64,000 nt of DNA from assembly GCA_013376985.1 (NCBI GenBank), contig JACABB010000023.1, positions 23,317-87,316 of the forward strand, read 5' to 3'. The DNA is from Bacteroidales bacterium. GTDB lineage: Bacteria > Bacteroidota > Bacteroidia > Bacteroidales > Tenuifilaceae. The position numbers were made by a program, and so were the translations under genes. Position 1 is the first letter of the stretch. Each line of letters opens with the position of its first letter. Positions 1 through 9,292 of the stretch are shown here, in pieces. The notes below the pieces were generated by a model, which saw only the letters and a program-made list of their open reading frames with translations, did not search any database and was not told the origin of the DNA.

Positions 1-704
1 TTCCAAAATCGGAATCTTCATTCACACATGTATGATCTCTGATTAAAGTACAACCGTAGGTAATGCTGATGTTATCTACTAGCCTGTGTTCGATACTAAT
101 TATTGCAAAACCTAAAATCTCAGCATCATTTGAGTTTAATCTACGGGCATAATCCGATAACCTTTGCACAACTATTGGTGTTTCATTCTTGTGTTTTAAC
201 TGTGTATTAAAAATTGAATCCTCGGTGGCATCAACAACTGGTGGCGGTGATTTTTTATCAGCGGAAACTTTAGCCTCCCCTAAAAGTACTTCCACCTTGG
301 CATCATCTACCTTTCTATATCCGATGGCATCAAGACCTCTACCGGGCAATTCTGCACGTTCTCTAAATGTGATATTTTTTAATGGAATAATGAATCGTTC
401 TCCATCAAGCAATTTTTCTTCAAAATAATAGGTCATTAATAATTCGCCCAAATCACTTCTATATATATCATTCAACACATTTGGATGTAAACCTTGCTCT
501 CTTTTATTATCAATAGGAGTAGCATTTTTTTTAATTATCTGTTTTAATGCGTCAGTACCAAATCCAAGATTTTTATATAACACTTGTTCATCGATCCCAC
601 TGTAATCAAATTGTGTTTGAGAACGCTGCTCCAAATACATTTCAGCGAACTTTTTGATAAAAGCATCAATTACGGGGATGTCAATTTTTTTGTGTTCGTG
701 CATA
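1..704 (-). CDS. HamA/DUF1837-like nuclease, 3' end cut by window
   Basis: An open frame runs leftward from ATG at 704 to the window edge with no stop, giving at least 234 residues. The middle of the protein holds LGELLMTYYFEEKL, then GRGLDAIGY and, after a short strand, LLGEAK. This Asp...Glu-x-Lys arrangement is what a PD-(D/E)xK nuclease core looks like, and its order (ELxxLL helix, GxGxD, GExK) resembles the DUF1837 domain of HamA, the nuclease of the Hachiman anti-phage system. The family call comes from motif memory, not from a search. The partner helicase HamB would lie left of this window and cannot be seen. A TAnnTTTG-like box (721-728 on the minus strand) sits close upstream. It could instead be another restriction-like nuclease. 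Confidence 0.5.
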
Positions 705-736
705 AGTTAAAAATCAATTACAAATGTATATTAATT

Positions 737-922
737 TCACTTAATCATTAGAAATTCTCTCTTCCTCGTTTCTGTTAGCATAGTATCATTATTGGCGTTT
801 TTATGGTGAATCATAACTTTTTTGTCACCCACAAAAACTTTCTTTATATATATAACAACAGAAACCAAACCACGCTTTTTTGTAAAGTCTATTCTCAAAT
901 CTAATAAATTATTACTAATCAT
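737..922 (-). CDS. small hypothetical protein, possibly a gene remnant
   Basis: A 61-residue frame just upstream of the HamA-like gene on the same strand. It is basic and strand-rich (SVVIYIKKVFVGDKKVMIHHK), which faintly recalls the extreme C-terminus of large serine recombinases, so it may be the tail of a decayed integrase. I do not recognise it firmly. An AGGAG stretch lies about 15 nt before the ATG, which is longer than usual. It may be a chance frame. Confidence 0.25.
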   Translation of the reverse strand: MISNNLLDLRIDFTKKRGLVSVVIYIKKVFVGDKKVMIHHKNANNDTMLTETRKREFLMIK

Positions 923-971
923 CCAAGAATAGTTTTTCTCCTATCTCCCTATAATAGATAAAACCCACCCC

Positions 972-3041
972 CTAAAACCTCACCCTTACCATCACCCTCA
1001 AATCATTCTTTTGGTTGCCGTTGATTAGGTCGAGGCCTTGGCCTATTTCTTTAACGTCGGAGTAGTAGGTTTGTGACCAGCGTAGCCAGCAATCGATGCG
1101 GCTTGTTGGGCTATAGGCTAGCATTATGTAGGTACGGATTCCCTTGGATGAGTAGGCGGGAACGGAAAAGGTGTAGAGCATATCGCTCTCGTAGCTGTAA
1201 ATTCGGGTGTTCCACGAGGGGGTGTCGAATATTGCGAACCGAAACGATACGGTAATCGGGTATTTTGGGTGGGTGTAGCCAATATCCTGCGAAAGGGCAT
1301 ATCCACGCTCCCGCCCTGTGCTATCGTTGCTAAATTCTGTAAAATCGAAACGGCTTCGAAGCATTAACCCCTTATCGGGAGCGTAGGTGAGCTGAACCCT
1401 TGCGGATTGTGATTTTTGGGGAATAACAACCACCATCCTATCGCATTCTGAGATATAGTTCTGCTCCGAACTCTTTATTCTATAGCGTACCTGCCCTGTA
1501 AACGTTGCGCTAAAGCGATATTCGGATTGCACTAGGTACTCATGCCCTGTGGAGGGCGCATTTACCCTATACTTCAGCCATGGGAATGAGAAGATATCGA
1601 TATACCCCGATAGGGTTAACCGCTTAATGGGAAACAGGGTAATGCCTGTAAATATGCCCTTCTCGTTGTACGCCCCGCTGCCCTCGGCAAATGCGGATGT
1701 GTAGATATTTGTATAACCTCTGGTGTAACTCCTGCCAAGCACCGAGAATTCTACTAATGGTGATAGTTTGAATAGCCCACCAATAAGCATGGCATGTTCA
1801 GAGGTTTTGGGTTCGAGGGTTACTTCGCCAAAGAGGAGGTGGTTCTTAATATATCGCTGGAGGTTAAAGCCAATATTTGTTCTACCTGTGGGTGAAGGAC
1901 TGTAGAGTTTGTACAGCGAACTATCAACTCTAAAACCGCCATCAACCCTAACGTGCGAGATGGTTATTCCTCCAGTTATCTTTCGCCCTTTGTAGGATAT
2001 GTTACCTCCGGCAATCAGTTCGCCCAGTGCGCCCTTGCTCGATATTTCGGTTGGAGTTCGGTGTAACCCCGATTGGGGCAATGAGGTAAAGTATTTTTGA
2101 CCATCAATCAAAGTGTCATCAAGGCTTGCATCAATCTTTTTGTATGAGCCGAAGACTGTAAAATCAAATTTTTTTATTGGAATGGTCACCCCTGCGCCTC
2201 TCAGGAATATATTTTCATTCGCCGAGGAGTGCTTCACCAACCCACGAGGTCGTTTTCGTATGCCTAGTGGGTCGGATGACTTCCCGGCGGACAGATTGCT
2301 CCAAAATGTTAATCCCTGCCCAAATTCTGCATCAAAATCGCCAACAACGAGTTTCTTTATCACCCCAACTTTTGAAAGGGTGAAATAGCCCGATAGGTAA
2401 TCGAATCCTTTCTGATTTGCACCCTTAAAGAATTGTTCGCCCGCATCCTTTTCTGCTAACAATCCAAACGCCATCCGATCCTTGGCCTGAAAACTATAGC
2501 GGGTATAAAGTGAATATTTACTCCCCAAGTATCTTGATGCTTCGGGCGTTGAAGGGTTTTTATAACCAGCCTGATTTTCGAGAATTGTGCTTGATTTTAC
2601 GCTTACCTCATGCCTGCCATTTCTTAAAAGATATTTAAGCGGCTCTAAATCGTTAGGATTACCAATTTTAATAAACGGAACGATTCTTTGTATATCAGCC
2701 TTCTCAAAACCAAATACTAGCTGCAGTTCATAGATGCTTAGTACATTTCCGTTCGTTTGAATGTAATCCCAAAGGCTTTTTATCTGAAAATCGGACAGAA
2801 AGGCCAATTTGGATAGATCCTCAAGGCTGCACTGGTTAATGTTTAAAGGGTTTTCGAGTAGATACGTCAAATCCTCAACAATTGGGGTGTAATCTATCTC
2901 CTGATCTGTTTTTGATGACATATCCTCAATGATATCGGATATTAGCTGCTGGGGATCAACCACAACTCCCTGCGACCAAACCTTTTGCATAGCAAAAAGG
3001 AGAATCAGTATAAATACTATTTTGTATCTATTCAGGCACAT
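972..3041 (-). CDS. secreted helix-hairpin-helix domain envelope protein
   Basis: A 689-residue protein with an N-terminal signal peptide (hydrophobic IVFILILLFAMQKVWSQ, residues about 8-24). Residues about 55-125 hold two ComEA-like helix-hairpin-helix units (LLENPLNINQCSLEDLSKLAFL and the next unit around LSIYELQLVFGF). The remainder is rich in alternating aromatic and polar strands and ends in an arginine/phenylalanine strand (VMVRVRF), as outer-membrane beta-barrels do. Large HhH proteins of this type are common in Bacteroidales and have no settled function. Despite the ComEA-like motif, the barrel-like body makes a role in DNA uptake only speculative. It lies downstream of purE and the PorV-like gene on the same strand, after a 240-bp repeat-bearing gap. 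Confidence 0.75.
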   Translation of the reverse strand: MCLNRYKIVFILILLFAMQKVWSQGVVVDPQQLISDIIEDMSSKTDQEIDYTPIVEDLTYLLENPLNINQCSLEDLSKLAFLSDFQIKSLWDYIQTNGNVLSIYELQLVFGFEKADIQRIVPFIKIGNPNDLEPLKYLLRNGRHEVSVKSSTILENQAGYKNPSTPEASRYLGSKYSLYTRYSFQAKDRMAFGLLAEKDAGEQFFKGANQKGFDYLSGYFTLSKVGVIKKLVVGDFDAEFGQGLTFWSNLSAGKSSDPLGIRKRPRGLVKHSSANENIFLRGAGVTIPIKKFDFTVFGSYKKIDASLDDTLIDGQKYFTSLPQSGLHRTPTEISSKGALGELIAGGNISYKGRKITGGITISHVRVDGGFRVDSSLYKLYSPSPTGRTNIGFNLQRYIKNHLLFGEVTLEPKTSEHAMLIGGLFKLSPLVEFSVLGRSYTRGYTNIYTSAFAEGSGAYNEKGIFTGITLFPIKRLTLSGYIDIFSFPWLKYRVNAPSTGHEYLVQSEYRFSATFTGQVRYRIKSSEQNYISECDRMVVVIPQKSQSARVQLTYAPDKGLMLRSRFDFTEFSNDSTGRERGYALSQDIGYTHPKYPITVSFRFAIFDTPSWNTRIYSYESDMLYTFSVPAYSSKGIRTYIMLAYSPTSRIDCWLRWSQTYYSDVKEIGQGLDLINGNQKNDLRVMVRVRF

Positions 3042-3100
3042 AACTTAGTAGTAGTTCCTTTTGGAAGAAAATATGCTCACGCTAGTTTCGAGTTAATAGT

Positions 3101-3250
3101 TCACGCAAAGTCGCGAAGTTCGCGAAGAAGAGGATTTCTCTGAAGCTTTACGCTTTGCTCTGTGCAATATGTTATGACATTGTTACACTGAGATACACCG
3201 AGAAGCACAGTTGGAAACAACAATTTCTTTGTGGCTTTGCGACTTTGCGT
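3101..3250. repeat. degenerate inverted repeat rich in CGCAAAG
   Basis: The left end reads CACGCAAAGTCGCGAAG and the right end GGCTTTGCGACTTTGCGT, which are near reverse complements. The middle has further GAGAAGCAC/CTCTGTGC-type partial pairs. This is the non-coding dispersed palindrome type often seen in Bacteroidota intergenic regions. A related element lies at 10250-10346. Confidence 0.6.
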
Positions 3251-3279
3251 ACAAATCTTCTCTATTTTTAATCTGATTC

Positions 3280-4155
3280 TCATTTCTCAGGCTTATCCTG
3301 TTTGCTGGTTTTGCTATTGAATGTATAGGCAACCGATAGGTACGGCGTATATCCCAAAACTTCGTGGTATGAGAATGCCAAATCGAAATCTAATGATTTT
3401 ACCTTCCACCCAAGACCAAATGCCAACGACATAGGATTCGAGGACATCCCTGCCCTAAAATATAAGTTTTTAGCGGGTGAATACTCAAGACCCGTTCTGA
3501 AAACTGGGCTAGATTGGGTGTTATCGTCACCCTGGAGGGTTATAAGAACATACCTGGAAGGTCTGTAAGCCAATCCAATACCGAAAAAAGTGTTGAGATT
3601 CTGATTACTCCCAAGCGACGAATGTGTTGGGTTAAAAGCATAAGCCCCAATCGCAACTTTTTCGAGAGGTTGATAAATGATTCCCCCTTCGGCGGTTAGG
3701 CAATTCGAGCTGCCGTATCCTCCCGCTAATTGCACAGTGTGGTAATTGAATCCAACCCCAGCAGCAATTGTCTTGGATAGCATCATTCCATAGGAAAGGC
3801 CAAATCTCGATTGGCTGTACTGGCTGTAGCCAAAATGGGTAATAGCAACCCCAAAAGTTCCTGGTTTCACTGGGATACAACCGCCCAAAGAGCTATAGTT
3901 GAGCTCCTTTACAAAATATCTATTCTCGTGGTAAACACCAGCCCAGTAATCGTGCTGCCATCCCAAACCAGCCTGATTATTGAACATCGACCAAGAGTCC
4001 GTTAGGGCAATTGCGCTATTCCCCATACCAGAAGCCCTAGCTCCAATAAGCTTATCGGGCTCTGATGAATATGAAAGTAGGGGGAAAAGAAGTGGGAGTA
4101 GAAAAAGTTTGCTTGTATTGATAAAATCAAAAGGCTTCAATCTGCAAAAAATCAT
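3280..4155 (-). CDS. PorV/PorQ-like outer-membrane beta-barrel protein
   Basis: A 291-residue protein with a signal peptide (LFLLPLLFPLLSYSS, about residues 17-31). The mature start, GARASGMGNSAIALTDSWSMFNNQAGLG, is the typical opening of the PorV/PorQ/FadL-type barrels of Bacteroidota, where a conserved asparagine-glycine-rich hatch is followed by amphipathic strands. Strands such as YLSVAYTF close the barrel. Only 1 nt separates its start codon from the purE stop, so the two are probably co-transcribed. PorV and PorQ themselves act in T9SS cargo handling. Whether this copy does so, or is a general barrel, cannot be told from sequence alone. Confidence 0.65.
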   Translation of the reverse strand: MIFCRLKPFDFINTSKLFLLPLLFPLLSYSSEPDKLIGARASGMGNSAIALTDSWSMFNNQAGLGWQHDYWAGVYHENRYFVKELNYSSLGGCIPVKPGTFGVAITHFGYSQYSQSRFGLSYGMMLSKTIAAGVGFNYHTVQLAGGYGSSNCLTAEGGIIYQPLEKVAIGAYAFNPTHSSLGSNQNLNTFFGIGLAYRPSRYVLITLQGDDNTQSSPVFRTGLEYSPAKNLYFRAGMSSNPMSLAFGLGWKVKSLDFDLAFSYHEVLGYTPYLSVAYTFNSKTSKQDKPEK

Positions 4156-4156
4156 G

Positions 4157-4669
4157 CTAATTCACTTTATACTCAAACTTAACTTTAGATAATTCTTGAT
4201 TTGCAGATATTACCTTTTTGGCAAGACTTTGCTTGAACTCAATCATTTGTTTTTGAACCTCGGGTTCGCCAGTTCCAATAATCTGGATAGCAAGAATACC
4301 CGCATTGCGAGCGCCATCCAGAGCTACGGTTGCTACTGGAATTCCTGCAGGCATCTGAAGAATGGAGAGGATTGAATCCCAACCATCAATTGAATTTGAC
4401 GATTTAACTGGCACTCCAATTACTGGAAGTGGAGTTAATGCAGCAATAACGCCTGGAAGATGAGCAGCTCCGCCAGCTCCGGCAATTATCACCTTAATTC
4501 CACGGGTATGAGCATTGCGGGCAAAATCCAAAACCTGATCGGGTGTACGATGCGCCGATAGGGCATTCATCTCGAATGGAATCATCATCTCGTTCAGTAC
4601 CTTCGCAGCCTCTTCCATAATTGGTAGGTCCGATGCGCTGCCCATAATTATGCTTACTTTAGGATTCAT
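4157..4669 (-). CDS. purE: N5-carboxyaminoimidazole ribonucleotide mutase
   Basis: A 170-residue class I PurE, full length for the family. The signature IIMGSASDLPIMEEAAKVL opens the protein, followed by SAHRTPD (residues about 39-45, with the catalytic His) and the phosphate-binding IAGAGGAAHLPGV loop. GVPVKS and LQMPAGIPVATVALDGARNAGILA complete the active site. It moves the carboxyl group of N5-CAIR to C4 in de novo purine synthesis. No purK lies next to it here. The next gene downstream, the PorV-like barrel, starts 1 nt after the stop. Confidence 0.96.
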   Translation of the reverse strand: MNPKVSIIMGSASDLPIMEEAAKVLNEMMIPFEMNALSAHRTPDQVLDFARNAHTRGIKVIIAGAGGAAHLPGVIAALTPLPVIGVPVKSSNSIDGWDSILSILQMPAGIPVATVALDGARNAGILAIQIIGTGEPEVQKQMIEFKQSLAKKVISANQELSKVKFEYKVN

Positions 4670-4992
4670 CTGTCTATTTTTTGTTTTTAAAGGTTACAGA
4701 TGGAACATCTATAGATAGTCATTCTCGTGTGTGTTAAGACTACTATCATGGATGTTTCATTTTATGTTTTTTTTAGGATTTTAAGATACAAATTTGTTAA
4801 CAAACCACCAAACTTCAAAAAAATATAATATTTCTCTGCTAATTTTTATAAGATATAAAATATTTCCTAAAACGTTGTCACAAAACAAACACCTCGCTAT
4901 TTAATTGGATTATAGCAAATTTCAAAGAGCAGATATGATGTTAATCAATCAGAATAATAATAGGATTCCTTGTCCAACTGATATGGAGTCGA

Positions 4993-5021
4993 TTGCACAA
5001 TCGCTTTATTTTATACCTTTG
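4993..5021 (+). promoter_or_regulatory. Bacteroidota-type promoter of the hpt operon
   Basis: TTG at 4993-4995, an 18-nt spacer, then TACCTTTG at 5014-5021, which fits the TAnnTTTG -7 box of the Bacteroidota primary sigma factor. The hpt ATG follows 23 nt later, implying a short leader. This is the clearest signal in the 375-bp purE-hpt gap. The rest of that gap is plain AT-rich sequence. Confidence 0.6.
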
Positions 5022-5044
5022 CTGGATGTTAGAAAAACGTAATT

Positions 5045-5587
5045 ATGAAGAATGTGAGAATAAAAGATTTAGAATTTAAGCTATGCTATACCTCCGATGA
5101 TATTCAATCGGACATTGATGTATTATCATCCAAACTCAACCACGATTTTAAAGACACTAAGACTCCAATACTATTTCTGTCGATTCTTAACGGAGCGTTT
5201 ATGTTTACTGCTGATCTAATGAAGCGCATTCAATTCCCTTGTGAGATTTCATTTATTAGATTAGCTTCATACGAGGGAACGTCTTCAACAGGAACCATTA
5301 GAGAGATTATTGGGCTAACCGATAATATTGAAGGGCGTACTGTTATTATTCTTGAAGACATTGTTGATACTGGACTTACACTCCAAAAATTATACGAGGG
5401 ACTAACAAAAAAAAATCCAACACAATTACTTATTGCCACTCTCCTCTTTAAACCAGATGCTTACAAGGGTAGCATTAAAGTAGATTATATAGGCAAATCC
5501 ATTCCAAATGATTTTATTGTAGGTTACGGGCTTGATTATGATGGATTGGGAAGGAACTTACCTAATATTTACACCATAGTTGAATAA
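5045..5587 (+). CDS. hpt: hypoxanthine phosphoribosyltransferase
   Basis: A 180-residue type I phosphoribosyltransferase. The PRPP-binding motif VIILEDIVDTGLT lies at residues about 100-112, preceded by SYEGTSSTG, the flexible loop that closes over the active site, and followed by VGYGLDYDGLGRNLP, a C-terminal element typical of HPRT. It salvages hypoxanthine (and usually guanine) to the nucleotide using PRPP in the cytoplasm. It is the first gene of a run hpt-adk-obgE-PAP2 on the plus strand and has a good promoter 24 nt upstream. Confidence 0.95.
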   Translation: MKNVRIKDLEFKLCYTSDDIQSDIDVLSSKLNHDFKDTKTPILFLSILNGAFMFTADLMKRIQFPCEISFIRLASYEGTSSTGTIREIIGLTDNIEGRTVIILEDIVDTGLTLQKLYEGLTKKNPTQLLIATLLFKPDAYKGSIKVDYIGKSIPNDFIVGYGLDYDGLGRNLPNIYTIVE

Positions 5588-5624
5588 ATCAATTTAAAAA
5601 GTATTAATTCCTAATAATTACCCT

Positions 5625-6197
5625 ATGCTAAATATCGTTTTATTTGGCCCTCCCGGTGCGGGCAAAGGAACTCAATCCGAAAAATTGATAGAGAAATACA
5701 ACCTACAGCACCTATCAACAGGAGATATTTTGCGCAAAGCAATTCAAAATCAAACACCACTTGGACTTGAGGCTAAACAGTTTATCGATAAAGGCGAACT
5801 AGTACCCGATGAAACTGTTATTGGTCTTATTGCAAAGGAACTTGATATTCATAAAAATGTAAAAGGGTTTATTTTCGACGGTTTTCCTAGAACTACAGTT
5901 CAAGCGCAAAAACTCGATGAAATGTTAAACAGCAAAGGCATTTCCATAACCCTTATGATGGCTCTTGAGGTTGATCATAAGGAATTGGTTAAAAGATTGC
6001 TTAACCGGGGACTTCTTTCTGCACGAACCGATGACCAGAATGAAACTGTAATTGAAAATAGAATTAAAGTTTATAACGAATACACCCAAATTGTTGCTGA
6101 GTACTACAAAGCACAGAATAAATTTAAGACAATTGATGGCATGGGTAGCATCGATGAAATATTCGAAAGGCTTTGCAAGACGATTAAAGAGTTTTAA
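5625..6197 (+). CDS. adk: adenylate kinase
   Basis: A 190-residue adenylate kinase. The P-loop GPPGAGKGT is at residues 8-16, the NMP-binding region has [10 protein letters not shown], and [11 protein letters not shown] carries the family signature. The LID is the short form ([20 protein letters not shown]), with no zinc-binding cysteines, as in Bacteroidota and many Gram-negatives. It equilibrates ATP, AMP and ADP. It lies 37 nt after hpt and 32 nt before obgE, so a shared transcript is likely. Confidence 0.96.
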   Translation: MLNIVLFGPPGAGKGTQSEKLIEKYNLQHLSTGDILRKAIQNQTPLGLEAKQFIDKGELVPDETVIGLIAKELDIHKNVKGFIFDGFPRTTVQAQKLDEMLNSKGISITLMMALEVDHKELVKRLLNRGLLSARTDDQNETVIENRIKVYNEYTQIVAEYYKAQNKFKTIDGMGSIDEIFERLCKTIKEF

Positions 6198-6229
6198 TTG
6201 ATTTACTAGAGATTTGTAGGGAAGAAACC

Positions 6230-7219
6230 ATGGCATCATCAAATTTTATTGATTACGTAAAAATTTACTGTCGTTCGGGTAAAGGGGGCGCAGGAAGTGT
6301 ACACTTCCGCAGGGAGAAATTCATCCCCAAAGGAGGCCCCGATGGCGGTGATGGAGGCCGTGGGGGTCATATCTACCTTAAAGGTAGCGAACAGATGTGG
6401 ACGCTACTCCACCTTAAGTATAAACGCCATATAATTGCCGAAAGTGGTCAATCGGGAAGCGGTGCTCGCTGCTCTGGCTCTGATGGGAAAGATATAATCA
6501 TTGAGGTTCCACTCGGTACTGTAGCCAAAAATGCCGAAACTGATGAGGTAATATGCGAAATCACTCAGAAAGACGATTTGGTTATGCTTATGAAAGGGGG
6601 ACGAGGCGGACAAGGGAACTGGAATTTTAAAACAGCAACCCTACAAACCCCAAGATTTGCGCAACCGGGAGAACCAGAAATTGAGGGACACATAATTCTT
6701 GAACTTAAAATTCTTGCCGATATTGGGCTGGTTGGATTCCCAAATGCAGGTAAATCGACCCTACTATCGGTAGTTTCGGCAGCAAAGCCCAAGATTGCCG
6801 ATTATCCATTTACAACTCTAGTTCCTAACATTGGAATCGTCTCCTATCGCGATAACAGATCGTTTGTAATGGCTGATATACCGGGGATAATTGAGGGTGC
6901 TCATGAAGGAAAGGGTCTTGGGCTTCGTTTCCTTAGACATATTGAGCGAAACTCAATGCTTTTATTCATGATACCTGCCGATAGCGATAGCATTCGTGAA
7001 CAGTACGACATACTTGTTAACGAGCTAAAAATGTATAACCCCGAGCTGCTGGATAAGAAAAGGGTACTCGCTATCTCCAAATGCGACCTGATTGATGCTG
7101 AACTTAAGAAAGGCATTAAAAAAGATTTACCTAAATTACCAACTGTTTTTATTTCAGCACTAACGGACATTGGAATAACCGAATTAAAGGATTTGCTCTG
7201 GGAGCAACTCAATAGCTAA
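6230..7219 (+). CDS. obgE: GTPase Obg/CgtA
   Basis: A 329-residue Obg GTPase. Residues 1 to about 158 form the glycine-rich Obg fold ([28 protein letters not shown]). The GTPase domain follows with G1 GFPNAGKST (about residue 167), G3 DIPG (about 213) and G4 SKCD (about 283), where the usual NKxD is SKCD. The C-terminal OCT extension found in some Firmicutes is absent. Obg binds the 50S subunit and couples ribosome assembly to nucleotide status. It follows adk closely, and the PAP2 gene starts 4 nt after its stop. Confidence 0.95.
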   Translation: MASSNFIDYVKIYCRSGKGGAGSVHFRREKFIPKGGPDGGDGGRGGHIYLKGSEQMWTLLHLKYKRHIIAESGQSGSGARCSGSDGKDIIIEVPLGTVAKNAETDEVICEITQKDDLVMLMKGGRGGQGNWNFKTATLQTPRFAQPGEPEIEGHIILELKILADIGLVGFPNAGKSTLLSVVSAAKPKIADYPFTTLVPNIGIVSYRDNRSFVMADIPGIIEGAHEGKGLGLRFLRHIERNSMLLFMIPADSDSIREQYDILVNELKMYNPELLDKKRVLAISKCDLIDAELKKGIKKDLPKLPTVFISALTDIGITELKDLLWEQLNS

Positions 7220-7223
7220 AAGC

Positions 7224-7787
7224 ATGGTTGATACGCTACAACATCTGGATACTCAACTATTCCTATTCCTAAATGGACTTAATTCCCCATTCTGGGATCC
7301 CATTATGCTTTTTGTATCGGGGAAAATTCAATGGGTACCATTTTATCTATTACTAATCTATTTTATTGCCCGTAAATATGGGTGGAAAACGCTATGGTGG
7401 CTGCTTGCCATAACTATTGTTGTTGTAGCAACAGATAGGGTTTCATCTGGTTTGTTTAAAAACGTTTTCCAACGATTAAGACCCTGCCATAATCCCGATT
7501 TGCAAGGGATAATGCATTTAGTTGGAAAATGTGGAGGTCAATACGGGTTTATATCATCACATGCAGCAAATACATTTGGCGTTGCTGTATTCCTGTCGTT
7601 TCTTTTCAAAAATAGGTGGGCTACCATTGGTCTCCTTTTCTGGGCTGCATTCGTATCCTATAGCAGAATTTACCTAGGGGTTCATTACCCCGGCGATGTG
7701 CTATGCGGAGCAATTGTTGGTGCTGGAATTGGAATAAGCATTTGGTTACCTGCAAACCATTTCATCAACCGAAAAAGAAGTGCCTAA
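7224..7787 (+). CDS. PAP2-family membrane phosphatase
   Basis: A 187-residue membrane protein with about five to six transmembrane helices and the three-part PAP2 phosphatase signature: KNVFQRLRP (about 78-86), the ISSHAA motif with the catalytic His (about 109-114), and SRIYLGVHYPGD (about 146-157). Family members dephosphorylate lipid pyrophosphates such as undecaprenyl pyrophosphate, or phosphatidic acid and related lipid phosphates. The substrate cannot be read from the sequence. It starts 4 nt after obgE and is probably the last gene of that operon, since a palindrome follows. Confidence 0.88.
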   Translation: MVDTLQHLDTQLFLFLNGLNSPFWDPIMLFVSGKIQWVPFYLLLIYFIARKYGWKTLWWLLAITIVVVATDRVSSGLFKNVFQRLRPCHNPDLQGIMHLVGKCGGQYGFISSHAANTFGVAVFLSFLFKNRWATIGLLFWAAFVSYSRIYLGVHYPGDVLCGAIVGAGIGISIWLPANHFINRKRSA

Positions 7788-7789
7788 AA

Positions 7790-7844
7790 TGCCTAGAGTT
7801 TGGAGTGACTAAAGTATTACTATGGGAACTGCAAACTCTAGGCA
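7790..7844. repeat. 13-bp perfect inverted repeat between PAP2 and lplA
   Basis: TGCCTAGAGTTTG at 7790-7802 is the exact reverse complement of CAAACTCTAGGCA at 7832-7844, with a 29-nt spacer. A second partial copy, CACTCTAGGCACTC, follows at once. There is no T-run, so it is more likely a dispersed palindromic unit than an intrinsic terminator. Confidence 0.7.
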
Positions 7845-7876
7845 CTCTAGGCACTCAAAACTCTTGGCACTAACCT

Positions 7877-8857
7877 ATGCTTCTTATTCAACAAACATCA
7901 ACTAATCCCTACTTCAATATTGCATCAGAAGAATTTCTGTTGAGATATTTCCTAGATGATATCTTTATTCTTTACCGTAATGAACCATCCATTATTGTAG
8001 GAAAACATCAAAACACATTATCCGAAATAAATCTTGAATACGCCACAAAGAATGCACTTAAAGTAATTCGAAGATTATCGGGTGGCGGAACTGTTTACCA
8101 TGATTTGGGTAACCTTAACTACACCTTCATTGCTAATGGAAAAGAAGGAACTTTGGTCGATTTCAAAAAATTCACACAGCCAATCATCAACGTACTTCAA
8201 AATTTGGGTGTTGATGCTAAACTGGGAGGTAAAAACGATATCCGAGTAGGAGATAAAAAGATATCGGGAAATGCGGAGCATGTGTATAAGAACAGAGTAC
8301 TCCACCATGGCACTTTGCTATTCTCATCGAATCTGGATGAGCTGAATGAATCTATTAAAATCAACCCGAATACCTATTCCGATAAGGCGGTAAAATCTAT
8401 CCGAAGTGAAGTTGCGAACATCTCCGAGTTTTTAAAAGAAACAATTACCATTACTGAATTTGCCGACTTAATTGCAAACCACATAAAACAAGCATTCCCA
8501 AGCAGCAAAAGCTATCAACTTAACATCAATGACATAAAAAAAATTAACGATCTAGTTGATACTAAATATTCAACGTGGGATTGGAACTACGGCTACTCCC
8601 CTACTTATACATTGAAAAAAGAGATTCTTATTGGGGAAAATATTTTAGGAATTATGATTAGCGTTGATAAGGGTATAATTCGTGAAGTTAAGCTGAAAGG
8701 GGATTTTTTGAAGAATGAAGATCTTTTAAAAATTGAGCAATCGATCACCGATTGCCCTCATGATATTAAAGCTATTACAGAAAAAATATCAACAATTGGG
8801 TTAGAAAATATCAACCCGAACCTAACTGTTGATGGGATTTTGAGGGGATTGTTTTGA
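7877..8857 (+). CDS. lplA: lipoate-protein ligase A
   Basis: A 326-residue lipoate-protein ligase. RRLSGGGTVYHDLGNLNYTFI (residues about 65-85) is the lipoyl-AMP binding signature, GKNDIRVGDKKISGNA (about 117-132) carries the catalytic lysine region, and the C-terminal accessory domain with WDWNYGYSPTYTL is present. It activates free lipoate with ATP and attaches it to E2 subunits and GcvH. The E2 targets are not in this window. It is separated from the PAP2 gene by 89 nt of repeat sequence, so it may be transcribed on its own. Confidence 0.92.
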   Translation: MLLIQQTSTNPYFNIASEEFLLRYFLDDIFILYRNEPSIIVGKHQNTLSEINLEYATKNALKVIRRLSGGGTVYHDLGNLNYTFIANGKEGTLVDFKKFTQPIINVLQNLGVDAKLGGKNDIRVGDKKISGNAEHVYKNRVLHHGTLLFSSNLDELNESIKINPNTYSDKAVKSIRSEVANISEFLKETITITEFADLIANHIKQAFPSSKSYQLNINDIKKINDLVDTKYSTWDWNYGYSPTYTLKKEILIGENILGIMISVDKGIIREVKLKGDFLKNEDLLKIEQSITDCPHDIKAITEKISTIGLENINPNLTVDGILRGLF

Positions 8858-9292
8858 ACTCTAAGTATAACCACAATGAATCCAAAGAATATTAGCCACT
8901 ATCGCAAAATGCGATATAATAGGTTGCTGCTTTGAGTTATAAACCCCAACCCCTTGAAAAGGGGCTGTAACAGAGTGATGCAAGGGATTCTGTTCCATTT
9001 ATCGTAGTGAATTGCTTTGTGTTTTTTGTGCCTTCTTTGTGCCTTTTGTGGAATAGCCATGTTAGCCATTATCGCAAATTGCGATATTATTACCCGTGGG
9101 GTTTATGGGAAGGGAAAAACCTCTGTTGATATATTCACAATGGTTATTCTGCCAATTACTGGTTGCTAGTTGCTATTAACCAGTAACTTGAATTAGCCAT
9201 AACAATCCGAGTTGGCAAACATTCGTCGCCACAAAAATGTTTGTATTTTTGTATCAAAATTAGATCTATTAAAAACTTAAGGAGGAATTAAA
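8858..9292. other. repeat-bearing intergenic region
   Basis: No supportable gene. It holds two copies of a 29-bp palindrome, TTAGCCAnTATCGCAAA-TGCGATATnAT, at 8892-8920 and 9062-9090; a CCCCTTGAAAAGGGG palindrome near 8950; a tract of TTTGTGCC repeats near 9020-9050; and at 9158-9200 the paired ends of the element otherwise seen at 12299, 59649 and 61608. A TATTTTTG box near its right end probably serves the next gene. Confidence 0.65.
9244..9251 (+). promoter_or_regulatory. candidate -7 box for the MBL hydrolase gene
   Basis: TATTTTTG matches TAnnTTTG and ends 41 nt before the start codon. No convincing TTG lies at the expected -33 spacing, so the call rests on the -7 element only. A strong AGGAGG ribosome-binding site follows, about 10 nt before the ATG. 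Confidence 0.4.

Noticed and set aside
2113..2388. Plus-strand frames of 68 and 91 residues inside the HhH protein gene
   Set aside because: Antisense shadows of a clear coding region, with no ribosome-binding site or recognisable domain.
3101..3283. 60-residue minus-strand frame ahead of the HhH gene
   Set aside because: It covers a degenerate inverted repeat, so its codons reflect the repeat and not a protein.
8892..9090. Paired TATCGCAAA-TGCGATA palindromes considered as operator sites for lplA or the MBL gene
   Set aside because: They lie 142 bp apart, away from any promoter signal, and resemble the other dispersed palindromes more than a regulator site.
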